Source of the DNA: Pyrinomonadaceae bacterium | Lineage (GTDB): Bacteria > Acidobacteriota > Blastocatellia > Pyrinomonadales > Pyrinomonadaceae | Direction: 5' to 3' | Length of the DNA stretch: 64,000 nt | Assembly: GCA_021463165.1 (NCBI GenBank) | Contig: JAJTWY010000001.1 | Coordinates: 186,001-250,000 of the forward strand | Part shown: positions 41,304 to 50,045 of the stretch, piece by piece | Layout of the letters: every line of letters begins with the position of its first letter | How positions within the stretch are numbered: position 1 is the stretch's first letter | Translations under genes and position numbers: made by a program | Notes under the pieces: generated by a model | Database searches by the model: none | What the model saw: only the letters and a program-made list of their open reading frames with translations | Told to the model about the DNA's origin: nothing

Positions 41304-43334
41304 ATGACCCAAATCACTGATAACGATGCGATCCTAAAGATAGCCCAGAAGGAATTTGGCCGCACCCCGGATTCTGTCACGCGGATGACCACCGGTATCT
41401 GCAATGAGGTTTACACAGTTGCTATCGGCGAGCGCGAGTATATCTTCCGGCTCAAGGATGAGCCGCGCTATATGCTTGGATCGCACAATAACATCCCTTT
41501 ATTCCGTTCAAAGGGTATCCCGGTACCGGAAATTCTGGCCGAGGATTATTCAAAAACGTGGCTTCCGGTCGCGTTTCAAATCCAGAGCAAACTGGCGGGA
41601 CGAGATCTGGGCGAAGTGATCGAGACGTTGAGTGACGACGAGCTTAAAGCCATCGGGGCCGAGGTTGCGAATGTATTTCGCCAGTTGAGCACGGTGCCGA
41701 ACAATGGAAGATTTGGTGTCCTGTGGGGTGACGATAAGGATCTGGTCGACTCGTGGTCAGCCGAGGTTGCCCGCGTGACGAGGGTCGTTACAGCCTGGGG
41801 AAAACAAACAGGCGTGCTCGACGACAAGCTGGAACACGTACTGAACAAGGTCAATTCCGAATACCGCTCTTATTTCGACCGCATCCGGCCCTATACATAC
41901 TACGGCGACATTGCGGGCAAGAACGTGATGGTTCACGAGGGCCGGTTTTCGGGGCTTGTCGATCTCGACAGTCTCGCTCAGGGCGACCCGCTCGAAGCCG
42001 TGGGCCGAATAAAGGCGAGTTGGTACGGAACCCGTCACGGCAATGTTTACAGCGAAGCGGTGCAGGAAGCTCTAGGCCTGCCGCCCGAACAGCGACGTAT
42101 CGTGACGATGTATGCACTGCTCAACCGAACATTCGGGACACTCGAGAATGGCGTACAGTTCAACCGGAATACCAGCCGCGTCGTCGATCGTGACCGCGAA
42201 GCAGATGATAAACGGGCGGTTGACCAGCTTCTCGCCGAATTGACCGGCGAAACTGTGCCCCGACCTGCCGAACAGCCAAAACCGGAGGCAAAAAGGACCG
42301 CTAAGGCGGCGGAACCCAAGATACCCGCAGAACCGACGATCCGCCCCGATGAACCACGTACTGAGACCGAAGACATTCCGTTGATCGCGGTCAGCGAACC
42401 ATCACTGCCGCCGGAGGCCGAAGCACCGCCACCAGCCAAACCTGCCCGGAAGCGTCGTGCTCCTGCGGCAAAAACCACCGCGTTGGAAATGATCCCCATT
42501 CCCGGCGTAGAACCGGTCTTGGAAACCCCGGACCTGAAACCAGAGGCTGAGACGGTGCTCGAATCCCTTGCTCCGCTACCGCCCGCACCTGTGCTGCCGT
42601 CCTATGGCCCGGCAACGACGGCCAGCCCGGCGATCTTGAGGCCTGTGCTTGAGGCTAGCGGCATCTCAAAGACCTACGTCAGCGATGGCATCGGTTTCAA
42701 CGCACTTAGCAACGTCGATCTAAAGATCGGCCGTGGCGATTGCATTGCGATAGTCGGCAAATCAGGCAGCGGAAAATCGACGCTCATGCACCTGCTTGCG
42801 TGTCTCGACGCACCGACCGACGGATATGTTTACGTTGACGGCGACGATACCTCGACCATGTCGGAGCCGGAAAAAAACCGTCTGCGAAATGAGAAATTCG
42901 GCTTTGTCTTTCAACAGTTCTTTCTCAATGGACGCGACACGGTATTCGAGAACGTCGTTTTGCCGCTTAGGATACGTGGAGCATCGGACTTCGATCTTGC
43001 ATCGAGATCGGATGAAGCGCTTGCTGCGGTCGGGCTGACGGACAAGGCCGATAAAAAAGCAAAAGATCTGTCCGGCGGCGAGAAGCAGCGCGTTTGTATC
43101 GCCAGGGCCCTCGTTGGCGAGCCGCAGGTGATCTTTGCCGACGAACCGACCGGTAACCTTGATTCGAACACAGGAGCAGCCGTTGAAAACCTTCTCTTCG
43201 ACCTGAACCGCAACAAGGGAATTACGCTGGTGATCGTCACCCATGACCCGGATCTGGCCCGCCGGTGTGAACGTATCATTGAGATGAGGGACGGCCGCAT
43301 CGTAGCCGAATATCGGGGGGAGGCCGCACAATGA
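41304..43334 (+). CDS. Fusion: phosphotransferase-like (APH/choline-kinase fold) domain - linker - MacB/LolD-type ABC ATPase
   Basis: Residues 1-290 form a protein-kinase-like phosphotransferase domain (TTGICNEVYTVAIGEREYIF as the P-loop strand region; YYGDIAGKN for the catalytic loop, where the usual His is Tyr but Asp202 and Asn207 remain; LVDLDS at 218-223). Residues about 310-445 are a Pro/Ala/Glu-rich linker. Residues 450-676 are a complete ABC ATPase: Walker A GKSGSGKST (485-493), signature LSGGEKQR (589-596), Walker B VIFADEPTGNLD (609-620), His647. It overlaps the FtsX-like permease by four bases. The ATPase half must drive that permease; the kinase half, substrate unknown, may sense or modify its cargo or simply regulate. 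The junction is one open frame, with no sign of an error. Confidence 0.85.
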   Translation: MTQITDNDAILKIAQKEFGRTPDSVTRMTTGICNEVYTVAIGEREYIFRLKDEPRYMLGSHNNIPLFRSKGIPVPEILAEDYSKTWLPVAFQIQSKLAGRDLGEVIETLSDDELKAIGAEVANVFRQLSTVPNNGRFGVLWGDDKDLVDSWSAEVARVTRVVTAWGKQTGVLDDKLEHVLNKVNSEYRSYFDRIRPYTYYGDIAGKNVMVHEGRFSGLVDLDSLAQGDPLEAVGRIKASWYGTRHGNVYSEAVQEALGLPPEQRRIVTMYALLNRTFGTLENGVQFNRNTSRVVDRDREADDKRAVDQLLAELTGETVPRPAEQPKPEAKRTAKAAEPKIPAEPTIRPDEPRTETEDIPLIAVSEPSLPPEAEAPPPAKPARKRRAPAAKTTALEMIPIPGVEPVLETPDLKPEAETVLESLAPLPPAPVLPSYGPATTASPAILRPVLEASGISKTYVSDGIGFNALSNVDLKIGRGDCIAIVGKSGSGKSTLMHLLACLDAPTDGYVYVDGDDTSTMSEPEKNRLRNEKFGFVFQQFFLNGRDTVFENVVLPLRIRGASDFDLASRSDEALAAVGLTDKADKKAKDLSGGEKQRVCIARALVGEPQVIFADEPTGNLDSNTGAAVENLLFDLNRNKGITLVIVTHDPDLARRCERIIEMRDGRIVAEYRGEAAQ

Positions 43335-44611
43335 GATTTTGGGACCTTATCAAGATCGCTCACCGGAACCTGTTTCGTAACAAATTGCGAACATTCCTGA
43401 CTGTCGCAGCCATCTTTATCGGCTCGTTCACACTGACAATGACCAACGGGATCGGCGACGGCCTCCGGAGCTACGTTGAAACGCAGGTGAAGAATATCGA
43501 GGGTGACGCGATCATCTTTATCCGCCGAAAGATCGAGGAAACCGGCGAGGAAAGGCGTCGCGACACACCTCGCGAATACAAGGACGAATCAAACATCGCC
43601 GCAACTCCAGAGATCGATCCAGCGTCGATGTCTGCAACCATGGAACAGGTTCAGAATGCGGCAAGCGGTATCACCGAGATCAAGTCGATCACGCCAGCCT
43701 ACTCCGTCGATGCTGACTTTATCACTCTCGACGGGGTCAAAAAATACCACGTTTCTCTGGACATGATGTCACAGGGTTTGCGTCAAAAAACAGAGGTTGG
43801 CGAAACGATAAACGGCGACGGTCAGATAGTGATCCCGCTCGGTCTCGCCCGCGAGCTGGACAAGGAGAATATTGAAAACCTCGTAGGAAAGTCAGCCATT
43901 ATAGGTTACAAAGGGTTCGATAGATCGGTCCGTTCGACGAGCCTACGTATAGTCGGGGTTGCGACAAAGGGCTTTATGACCCTCGAGAATTCTTTCGTAG
44001 ATTCACGGACCGCCGAGATGATCTTCAACGATCAAAGCGATCCTTCGAAGCCCCGAAGATTCATGCGGTTCACTATTCAGTTAAAGACGAACGATACGGC
44101 CGCGATCGACTCGGTCAAGAAGAAACTGGAGGAAAAAGGATTTACCGCGGCCACGATCGCTGATCAGCAGAAGCGGACCTACGATGCGATCGGTATTTTT
44201 AAGGTCGGAATGGGGCTTGTTGCATTTATTGCGCTGCTCGCTGCTTCCTTCGGCATCATCAACACTCTTGTCATCGCGGTGCTTGAGCGGACCAAGGAGA
44301 TCGGTTTGCAGAAAGCTCTCGGCATGGGCCGCGGAAAGATCTTTGCCATCTTCTCGCTCGAATCGGTATTGATCGGATTTTGGGGAGCGATACTTGGAAC
44401 TGTGGTCGGCATCGTCGTCGGCCTGATCGCCAACGCTGTGCTGATAACCATGTACGCGGCATCGTTTGAAGGGTACAGACTCTTTGTGTTTACGATCCCA
44501 TCGATCCTGATGGTGATGTTTATTGTGTGCACGATCGCCTTTGTCGCCGGTGTTCTGCCGGCCCTCAGGGCGAGCCGTCTGAACCCGATCGAGTCGTTGC
44601 GGTACGAATAG
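43331..44611 (+). CDS. FtsX/MacB-like ABC transporter permease
   Basis: This 426-residue permease has an N-terminal membrane anchor (FLTVAAIFIGSFTLTMTNGI, about residues 18-37), a periplasmic MacB_PCD-like domain (about residues 40-280) and three C-terminal segments forming the FtsX domain (GLVAFIALLAASFGIINTLVIAVLERTKEIG followed by two more helices). The end RASRLNPIESLRYE is a family hallmark. It starts four bases before the stop of the kinase-ABC fusion gene (ATGA), so the two are translationally coupled. MacB-type pumps export peptides or lipids; with a kinase fused to the ATPase the cargo is unclear. Confidence 0.9.
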   Translation: MRFWDLIKIAHRNLFRNKLRTFLTVAAIFIGSFTLTMTNGIGDGLRSYVETQVKNIEGDAIIFIRRKIEETGEERRRDTPREYKDESNIAATPEIDPASMSATMEQVQNAASGITEIKSITPAYSVDADFITLDGVKKYHVSLDMMSQGLRQKTEVGETINGDGQIVIPLGLARELDKENIENLVGKSAIIGYKGFDRSVRSTSLRIVGVATKGFMTLENSFVDSRTAEMIFNDQSDPSKPRRFMRFTIQLKTNDTAAIDSVKKKLEEKGFTAATIADQQKRTYDAIGIFKVGMGLVAFIALLAASFGIINTLVIAVLERTKEIGLQKALGMGRGKIFAIFSLESVLIGFWGAILGTVVGIVVGLIANAVLITMYAASFEGYRLFVFTIPSILMVMFIVCTIAFVAGVLPALRASRLNPIESLRYE

Positions 44612-44655
44612 GTTCCCCCGAGTCTCCGTCCTCGCTGTCTTTCGCCGCGTCGTGC

Positions 44656-44661
44656 TATAAT
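44656..44661 (+). promoter_or_regulatory. -10 box placed for a leaderless start at 44669
   Basis: A perfect TATAAT ends 7 bases before the ATG at 44669, so transcription should begin at or within a base or two of the start codon. No Shine-Dalgarno fits. The -35 is not recognisable. Confidence 0.4.
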
Positions 44662-44668
44662 TCAGGGC

Positions 44669-46555
44669 ATGCAGACAACCAAAGTGTCCCGGGTTCGCAG
44701 ACGTGCGTTCCTGTTCCTGTTGGTGATCGGTTCGACGATGAATACATTCAGTCAGCGTACCCAAAAGCCGATCCTCTACGGCAGACATTGGGTTGCGGTT
44801 ACTGGCAAGCCGACGGCCGCTACCGCCGGTGCGATGATCTTTCAAAAAGGCGGGAACGCCGTCGATGCGGCCTGCGCGATGATCGCGGCGACCTCGACGA
44901 TGTGGGATACACTCGGCTGGGGCGGCGAGACACAGGCCCTGATCTACAACCCAAAGACCCGTAAGGTCGTTGGCATCAATGCACTAGGCGTGGCTCCGAC
45001 CGGAGCGACGGTCGACTTTTATAAGTCCAAAAACATGCAGTATCCGCCCGAATACGGGCCCCTTTCAGCCGTCACTCCTGGAACTCCGGGCGGGATCATG
45101 GTGATGCTTGCCGAATATGGCAGGCTGAGCCTGAAGGACGTGCTCGAGCCTTCGATACAGATGGCCGACGGCTACCCGATGGATGGCGGAACGGCTTCGG
45201 CCATCGAACGGACTGTCAACAAGAACTCGATCAAGCAATGGAAGTATTCAAAGGCCGTTTTTCTTCCGCATCTCGGCGAGACGCGTGAAGGCCCCGCTGA
45301 AGGCGAAATATTCCGGCAAGCCGACCTTGCGGCTACGCTCAGAAAGCTGGTCGAGGCTGAGCAGAAGGCCCTTAAGAGTGGAAAGAACCGAAAAGACGCC
45401 ATCATGGCGGCCTATGAACGATTCTATAAGGGCGATATCGCCAAGGAGATTGTCAGGGGCACACAGGAAGAAGGCGGCTTGATCACCGAGGCCGATCTGG
45501 CCAAGTGGCAGGTCAAGATCGAGGAAGCCGAACGTGTCAATTACAAAGGTATCGACGTTTACAAGCTCTCTTTCTGGACTCAGGGACCGGCAATGCTGCA
45601 GGCGCTGAACATCCTTGAGAACTTCGACCTCAAGGCAATGGGCTATAACAGCCCGAAGTACATCAACACCATTTATCAGGCGATGAGCCTGGCCTTCGCC
45701 GATCGTGATTTCTATTATGGCGACACGTATTTCGCTCCCGCCGAACCGGCTACCGGCCTACTGACAAAGGAGTATGCCAAAGAGCGTGCCAAGCTGATCA
45801 ACCCAGACCGCAGCGACCCGGCGATCAGGCCCGGCGACCCTTATCCTTTCCAGAACAGCAAAAATCCTTTCAAGAACTATCTCGATGGCTGGAAGGTCGT
45901 GCCCGCCGACCGCCAGACGCAGGCTCCTCCGGGAACAATGGCAACGACCGGCTTTCCAGACGACAGCTTCTATGGCGGAACAACTTCTGTCCAGGCCGCT
46001 GATGCTGAAGGCTGGGTAGTCTCGGTCACCCCAAGCGGCGGCTGGATACCGGCGGTTATCGCCGGCCGAACGGGCGTAGGCCTGAGCCAAAGGGCACAGA
46101 GCTTTGTCATGGACCCGGCTGACGGGCCCTTCAATGTCATCGAGCCGGGCAAACGTCCTAGAGTCACGCTGACGCCGACGCTTGCGATGAAGGACGGAAA
46201 ACCCTACCTCGCGTTCTCGGTCCAGGGCGGCGACTCACAGGACCAGAACCTTCTGCAGTTCTTCCTCAACACGGTCGAGTTCGGCATGAACGTCCAGCGT
46301 GCGACCGAGGCCCCGAACATCAACAGCTTCCAGATGCGAAGCTCCTTCGGCGCCCACGAGATCAGGCCCGGGCGGATCCTGCTCGCCAATTCTACCCCGC
46401 AGAACGTCCGTGACGAACTGACAAAGATGGGCTACACACTCACCTTCGAAGAACGCACCTCCGGCCCCATAACCGCCATCTGGTTCGACCAAAAACACGG
46501 CACGATGTGGGGCGGAGCCAGCACGCATGGAGACGATTACGGGATCGCCTGGTGA
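44669..46555 (+). CDS. ggt: Gamma-glutamyltransferase
   Basis: This exported 628-residue Ntn-hydrolase is made as a proenzyme and self-cleaved before its Thr nucleophile. A signal peptide spans about residues 12-30. The large-subunit segment has AATAGAMIFQKGGNAVDAAC and TPGTPGGIMVMLAEYG. The nucleophile is Thr438 in GGTTSVQAAD; the canonical TTHISVVD is altered but keeps the two Thr and the Asp at their spacing. The enzyme hydrolyses or transfers the gamma-glutamyl group of glutathione and related compounds in the periplasm. A leaderless start is likely. Altered residues after the nucleophile suggest a divergent subfamily whose substrate may differ. Confidence 0.9.
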   Translation: MQTTKVSRVRRRAFLFLLVIGSTMNTFSQRTQKPILYGRHWVAVTGKPTAATAGAMIFQKGGNAVDAACAMIAATSTMWDTLGWGGETQALIYNPKTRKVVGINALGVAPTGATVDFYKSKNMQYPPEYGPLSAVTPGTPGGIMVMLAEYGRLSLKDVLEPSIQMADGYPMDGGTASAIERTVNKNSIKQWKYSKAVFLPHLGETREGPAEGEIFRQADLAATLRKLVEAEQKALKSGKNRKDAIMAAYERFYKGDIAKEIVRGTQEEGGLITEADLAKWQVKIEEAERVNYKGIDVYKLSFWTQGPAMLQALNILENFDLKAMGYNSPKYINTIYQAMSLAFADRDFYYGDTYFAPAEPATGLLTKEYAKERAKLINPDRSDPAIRPGDPYPFQNSKNPFKNYLDGWKVVPADRQTQAPPGTMATTGFPDDSFYGGTTSVQAADAEGWVVSVTPSGGWIPAVIAGRTGVGLSQRAQSFVMDPADGPFNVIEPGKRPRVTLTPTLAMKDGKPYLAFSVQGGDSQDQNLLQFFLNTVEFGMNVQRATEAPNINSFQMRSSFGAHEIRPGRILLANSTPQNVRDELTKMGYTLTFEERTSGPITAIWFDQKHGTMWGGASTHGDDYGIAW

Positions 46556-46668
46556 TAGCGTCGAAACAAACGGCCACCTCTCAAGTTTCCCTTCATCTTT
46601 TTTTCGAACTTTTGAACGCCCGCGCTCGTTTGCCATGTTGACTCACTCGTCTTTATTTGGAGGGATTT

Positions 46669-47370
46669 ATGAAAAAGATCGGTATTCTAATTTTTGCGGC
46701 AGCTCTTGTCATAGGGCTTGTGGTTGCCAACATTTTCTCGTTCGGCAAAGCGTCCGGACCGTATTTCAATTTCTCGTTCAACTTCAAGGGCGTCAAAGGC
46801 TCGGGCACGATGGGCACGGAGACGCGCGACGTGACCGGATTCAAGGGCGTCGATGTCGGCGGAAGATTTGAGGTCGAGATATCGGCTCAGAAGGAGTACG
46901 GCGTGGAGATCCAGGCCGACGACAATCTGTTGCAGTATGTTCGCACCGAGGTCAGGAACGGCGTTCTTCATATAGAAACGGATCGCAGGATCACGCCCTC
47001 CTCGCTGCGTGTAAAGGTGTCGGCGCCTGAAATTGACAGCCTGGATGTCTCGGGGGTTGCGAACGTCACGGCAACCAACATCAAGTCGTCTTCGTTCAAA
47101 CTCGACTCCTCGGGAGCGTCAAAGATCAAGCTTGCGGGCGAGACCGGAAAGCTCATCGTGGATATCAGCGGTGCCACAAAGATCGATGCCGAAGGCCTCG
47201 CAACGGTCGACGCAAATGTCGATGCGAGCGGTGCAAGCATTGTCACCCTTAATGTCAGCGGCGAACTTCGCGGAGATACGTCCGGCGCAAGCAAGGTGCT
47301 CTATGTCGGAACTCCGGCCAATATTCTCAAGAATACGAGCGGAGCCGGCAAGGTTGGGCCAAAAGATTAG
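46669..47370 (+). CDS. Exported GIN-domain (DUF2807) auto-transporter adhesin-like protein
   Basis: This 233-residue protein has a signal/anchor segment (IGILIFAAALVIGLVVANIF) and then a DUF2807 head-GIN domain built from beta-helix repeats such as GVDVGGRFEVEISAQKEYGV, SLDVSGVANVTATNIKSSSF and later SGASKIKLAGETGKLIVDIS. These proteins are predicted to be cell-surface or envelope-associated, with an unknown role. GGAGGG precedes ATG 46669, so the longer TTG start (46657) is not used. Its end overlaps the convergent NuiA-like gene by four bases. Confidence 0.85.
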   Translation: MKKIGILIFAAALVIGLVVANIFSFGKASGPYFNFSFNFKGVKGSGTMGTETRDVTGFKGVDVGGRFEVEISAQKEYGVEIQADDNLLQYVRTEVRNGVLHIETDRRITPSSLRVKVSAPEIDSLDVSGVANVTATNIKSSSFKLDSSGASKIKLAGETGKLIVDISGATKIDAEGLATVDANVDASGASIVTLNVSGELRGDTSGASKVLYVGTPANILKNTSGAGKVGPKD

Positions 47371-47810
47371 GTCTCGATCGCGTCCATCGTGACACCGAGC
47401 ACCCGGCCCTTGTCGTCGAGCCCAATCACGTAGATGCGAATATTTATCCGACCTACACGGAATACAGTGACATCATCAAGATATTCCTCGATCAGTTTCT
47501 GCAGGTCGAGGAATTTTTTTGCTCTTTCCCTTTCTCGCGCTCCATGCCAATCTTTCTCGGCGGTCAGCCGTGAGAAAAATCGTTCGATCGAGACCTTCTC
47601 GATCGAAAGGCCGCCTTTGGCGATGTACGACGAGATCGTTGGCGCCGAGATCTCCGGTAGCTTTGGTCCCCTGTAAACGGTCACTGGCGAGTCGGTTTCG
47701 CTGATGTAGATCAGCCCTTCACAGGCTTTGGCGAGCGCGGTCTCAAGGGCCGAAGATTTTTTTCGCGAAAGGCCAATTTTTTTTTCATTTTTCTCGCCTT
47801 TTCTGTCCAT
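47367..47810 (-). CDS. Nuclease A inhibitor (NuiA)-like protein
   Basis: This 147-residue protein has a highly basic N-terminus, then ACEGLIYISETDSPVTVYRG and DDVTVFRVGRINIRIYVIG, which fit the NuiA fold, the small inhibitor of the sugar-nonspecific nuclease NucA of cyanobacteria. No NucA-like nuclease is visible in the window (the S1/P1 nuclease is a different family). It lies immediately upstream of the dnaA region, on the opposite strand. The family call is fairly secure; the target is unknown. Confidence 0.78.
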   Translation of the reverse strand: MDRKGEKNEKKIGLSRKKSSALETALAKACEGLIYISETDSPVTVYRGPKLPEISAPTISSYIAKGGLSIEKVSIERFFSRLTAEKDWHGARERERAKKFLDLQKLIEEYLDDVTVFRVGRINIRIYVIGLDDKGRVLGVTMDAIET

Positions 47811-48236
47811 TTTTTTGTCGTAAAGTGAGCGGATTTCTTAGTCTAACACATTCGAATATTGGCTCGAACTGTTGTCAGAAAAGGCGGTTAAATTTGTGTT
47901 AAAACTCCCGAAAAAAAACCTGTGGAATTCGGTTTGCGCGTGGGTTATTTTCGTGTTAGTCTGTTACCCGTTTCCGATTACCAGGGATGCTGTAAGTCAT
48001 TGAAAATAAATGGTTTAATGTAATGCGTGAAAGTTTATGCGCTTATCCGTCATTGCTGTGGATAAAGTGTTGATAACCTGTAACCGGCATTTCGCCTTCA
48101 GGGTTGGAAACCACCAGAACAAAACGACTTTTTGTCATGGGCGAGTGAGGAAAAAATATCGCCTGAGCCGCGTTGTCGGCACCCAAAATTTTAGCACCCG
48201 AAAGGCGCCCCGCTTAAGCGCCCGGATCATAGAAAA
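47811..48236. promoter_or_regulatory. dnaA: dnaA upstream region
   Basis: These 426 bp lie between the NuiA-like gene (-) and dnaA (+) and are AT-richer than their surroundings, with several GTGTTA stretches. A perfect DnaA box and a near-match lie at 48057-48076. The dnaA promoter must be here. No gene I can support is encoded. Confidence 0.6.
48057..48076 (-). promoter_or_regulatory. Two DnaA boxes upstream of dnaA
   Basis: TGTGGATAA at 48057-48065 is the exact reverse complement of the consensus TTATCCACA. TGTTGATAA at 48068-48076 differs by one base. They are 11 bp apart, one helical turn, so both can be bound on the same face. They could serve dnaA autoregulation or form the upstream part of a split origin. 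Confidence 0.7.
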
Positions 48237-49640
48237 TTGAACGAGATCGCACAAAAGACTGCCCTCTGGAATGACGTTTTGACAGGCCTTGAGACCCGTT
48301 TAAGCGCTGACGTCCTAAACACATGGTTTCGCCCAGTAAGCTGCGACGGTGTTGACGAGCAGACCCGGAAGATATCGCTTCGTGCCGGACATGTTGTAAA
48401 GGATTGGGTCACTATGTATTACGGTGACCTGCTCTCCCAAACGATCGACGCTCTCGGATATCCTGACTACTCGGTCGATTGGAGTGTCGATCCGGATCAG
48501 TCCGTACCCTCACACTTTGAGGATGACGCTGATTTCTTCTTCTCGCCTGCCAAGTCAGGTGCCAGCGTCACACCGGCCGCTGTCAGCACATCGCACGTCC
48601 TCGACATCGATCCTGTAGATGAGGGACTGAATCCGAAATATACCTTCGACAAGTTCGTGGTCGGCTCCTGCAATCAGTTTGCACACGCAGCTGCGAAGGC
48701 TACGGCGGAGACCCCCGGCTCGACATACAACCCTCTGTTTATCTATGGCGGTGTCGGGCTCGGCAAAACTCACCTGATGCATGCTATAGGCCACACGATA
48801 AAAGCCCGCAGCCCGCATATGCGGGTGGCGTACATTACGTCAGAGCGTTTTATGAATGAGCTGATCAATGCGATCCGCTTTAACAAAACGTCTTCGTTCC
48901 GCGACAAGTATCGGTCTATCGACGTCCTTCTGATGGATGACGTCCAGTTCATGGCGGGCAAGGAACGAACCCAGGAAGAGTTTTTCCATACGTTCAACAC
49001 CCTGCATAACGGCCAGAAACAGATCATCGTCACCAGCGACTGTCCGCCGCGCGAGATACCGACGCTCGAAGAACGGTTGCATTCGCGTTTCGAATGGGGC
49101 CTGATCGCTGACCTCGAACCACCAGACCTCGAAACAAAGGTCGCCATCCTCAAGCGCAAGGCTGATATGGATGGCATCCGTCTCGACGACGACATCGCGA
49201 TCTACGTGGCGAGCAAGGTTAAAAGTAATGTCCGTGAACTCGAAGGTTCGCTCGTGCGTCTCGTCGCCATCTCGTCAATGAAGGGCGTGCCCATCTCGAA
49301 GATGCTCGCTCAGGAATCGATGAAAGGGATCCTCGCAGCCGAGCGGCCGGCCGGGTTGACGATGGAGAATATAACCCGTGCAGTTGCCTCGCAGTACCGG
49401 ATGACCGTCGAGGAGATAAAGGCGAAAAGCAATGCACGTGGAGTCGCCGTGCCCCGTCAAGTCGCGATGTATCTATGTAAACGGTTGACTCGGCACAGCT
49501 TTCCCGAGATCGGCCGCGAGTTCGGCGGTAAGCACCATACGACCGTAATGCATTCGGTTGAAAAGATCGAGAAGCTGCAGAAGGACGACCGTGTTTTCCA
49601 CAAGATGATAAACGAGCTAATTGCTAGTCTTTGCAGCTAA
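48237..49640 (+). CDS. dnaA: Chromosomal replication initiator DnaA
   Basis: This 467-residue initiator has a domain I (LWNDVLTGLETRLSADVLNTW), a short variable domain II, the AAA+ domain with Walker A GGVGLGKT (171-178) and Walker B LLMDDVQF (231-238), and a domain IV helix-turn-helix with the DnaA signature REFGGKHHTTVMHSVEKI near the C-terminus that contacts the box. The start is TTG 48237; there is no ATG or GTG close to the conserved N-terminus and no clear Shine-Dalgarno. dnaN follows after 400 bp of non-coding DNA. Confidence 0.97.
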   Translation: MNEIAQKTALWNDVLTGLETRLSADVLNTWFRPVSCDGVDEQTRKISLRAGHVVKDWVTMYYGDLLSQTIDALGYPDYSVDWSVDPDQSVPSHFEDDADFFFSPAKSGASVTPAAVSTSHVLDIDPVDEGLNPKYTFDKFVVGSCNQFAHAAAKATAETPGSTYNPLFIYGGVGLGKTHLMHAIGHTIKARSPHMRVAYITSERFMNELINAIRFNKTSSFRDKYRSIDVLLMDDVQFMAGKERTQEEFFHTFNTLHNGQKQIIVTSDCPPREIPTLEERLHSRFEWGLIADLEPPDLETKVAILKRKADMDGIRLDDDIAIYVASKVKSNVRELEGSLVRLVAISSMKGVPISKMLAQESMKGILAAERPAGLTMENITRAVASQYRMTVEEIKAKSNARGVAVPRQVAMYLCKRLTRHSFPEIGREFGGKHHTTVMHSVEKIEKLQKDDRVFHKMINELIASLCS

Positions 49641-49674
49641 TTAACAGTTTTTTAACACGATTTCGGCCTACTTC

Positions 49675-49915
49675 ATTTCCACACCGGCCGATGCGGGAAG
49701 ATAGGACCTAAGTTATTTATTTATAGATATTTGCCAATTTATTTTCCACTTTTCCTCTACGATGGGTCGAAGGAGATTGTGGATGGTAGTGGAAAAACCT
49801 TGTTAACCATTGCGTTCCACAGTCAGCGAAAATTTTCCACAAGTTTTCCACAAGCGGCTGTGGATGGAAAACCGATTGGTTTGTAAGGGCTTAGAGGGCT
49901 TTTGCACTTTTTCAC
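49675..49915. other. oriC: Probable chromosomal origin of replication (oriC)
   Basis: The non-coding stretch between dnaA and dnaN contains a cluster of DnaA-box-like sites: ATTTCCACA (49675), TTTTCCACT (49742), TGTGGATGG (49778 and 49859), AGTGGAAAA (49788), CGTTCCACA (49813), TTTTCCACA (49833 and 49844) and TTTTTCACA (49907). Most match TTWTCCACA with one or two changes. An AT-rich segment around 49709-49746 (TTATTTATTTATAG) is a candidate unwinding element. Every gene from 48 to 62.5 kb points away from it. Location agrees with the dnaA-dnaN position common in bacteria. The DnaA boxes upstream of dnaA could be a second part of a bipartite origin. Confidence 0.75.
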
Positions 49916-50045
49916 AGGCCTCTATTTCTTACTACTGGATCTAAAGAAAATATTTTTCTTTATTTAGTTTTAGAGAATGGCGCAAACAGTCATAGATGAA
50001 ATATAATTGGCAAATACAAAACCTTGGACAGGAGAATTTGAAGTA

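Noticed and set aside
42290..42620. The linker of the kinase-ABC fusion as a separate repeat or mobile element
   Set aside because: It is a simple Pro/Ala/Glu-rich coding stretch with no direct or inverted repeats at its ends.
44081..44845. A 254-codon minus-strand frame across the permease and ggt start
   Set aside because: It spans two unrelated plus-strand genes and has a His/Arg/Asp-rich composition characteristic of antisense shadows.
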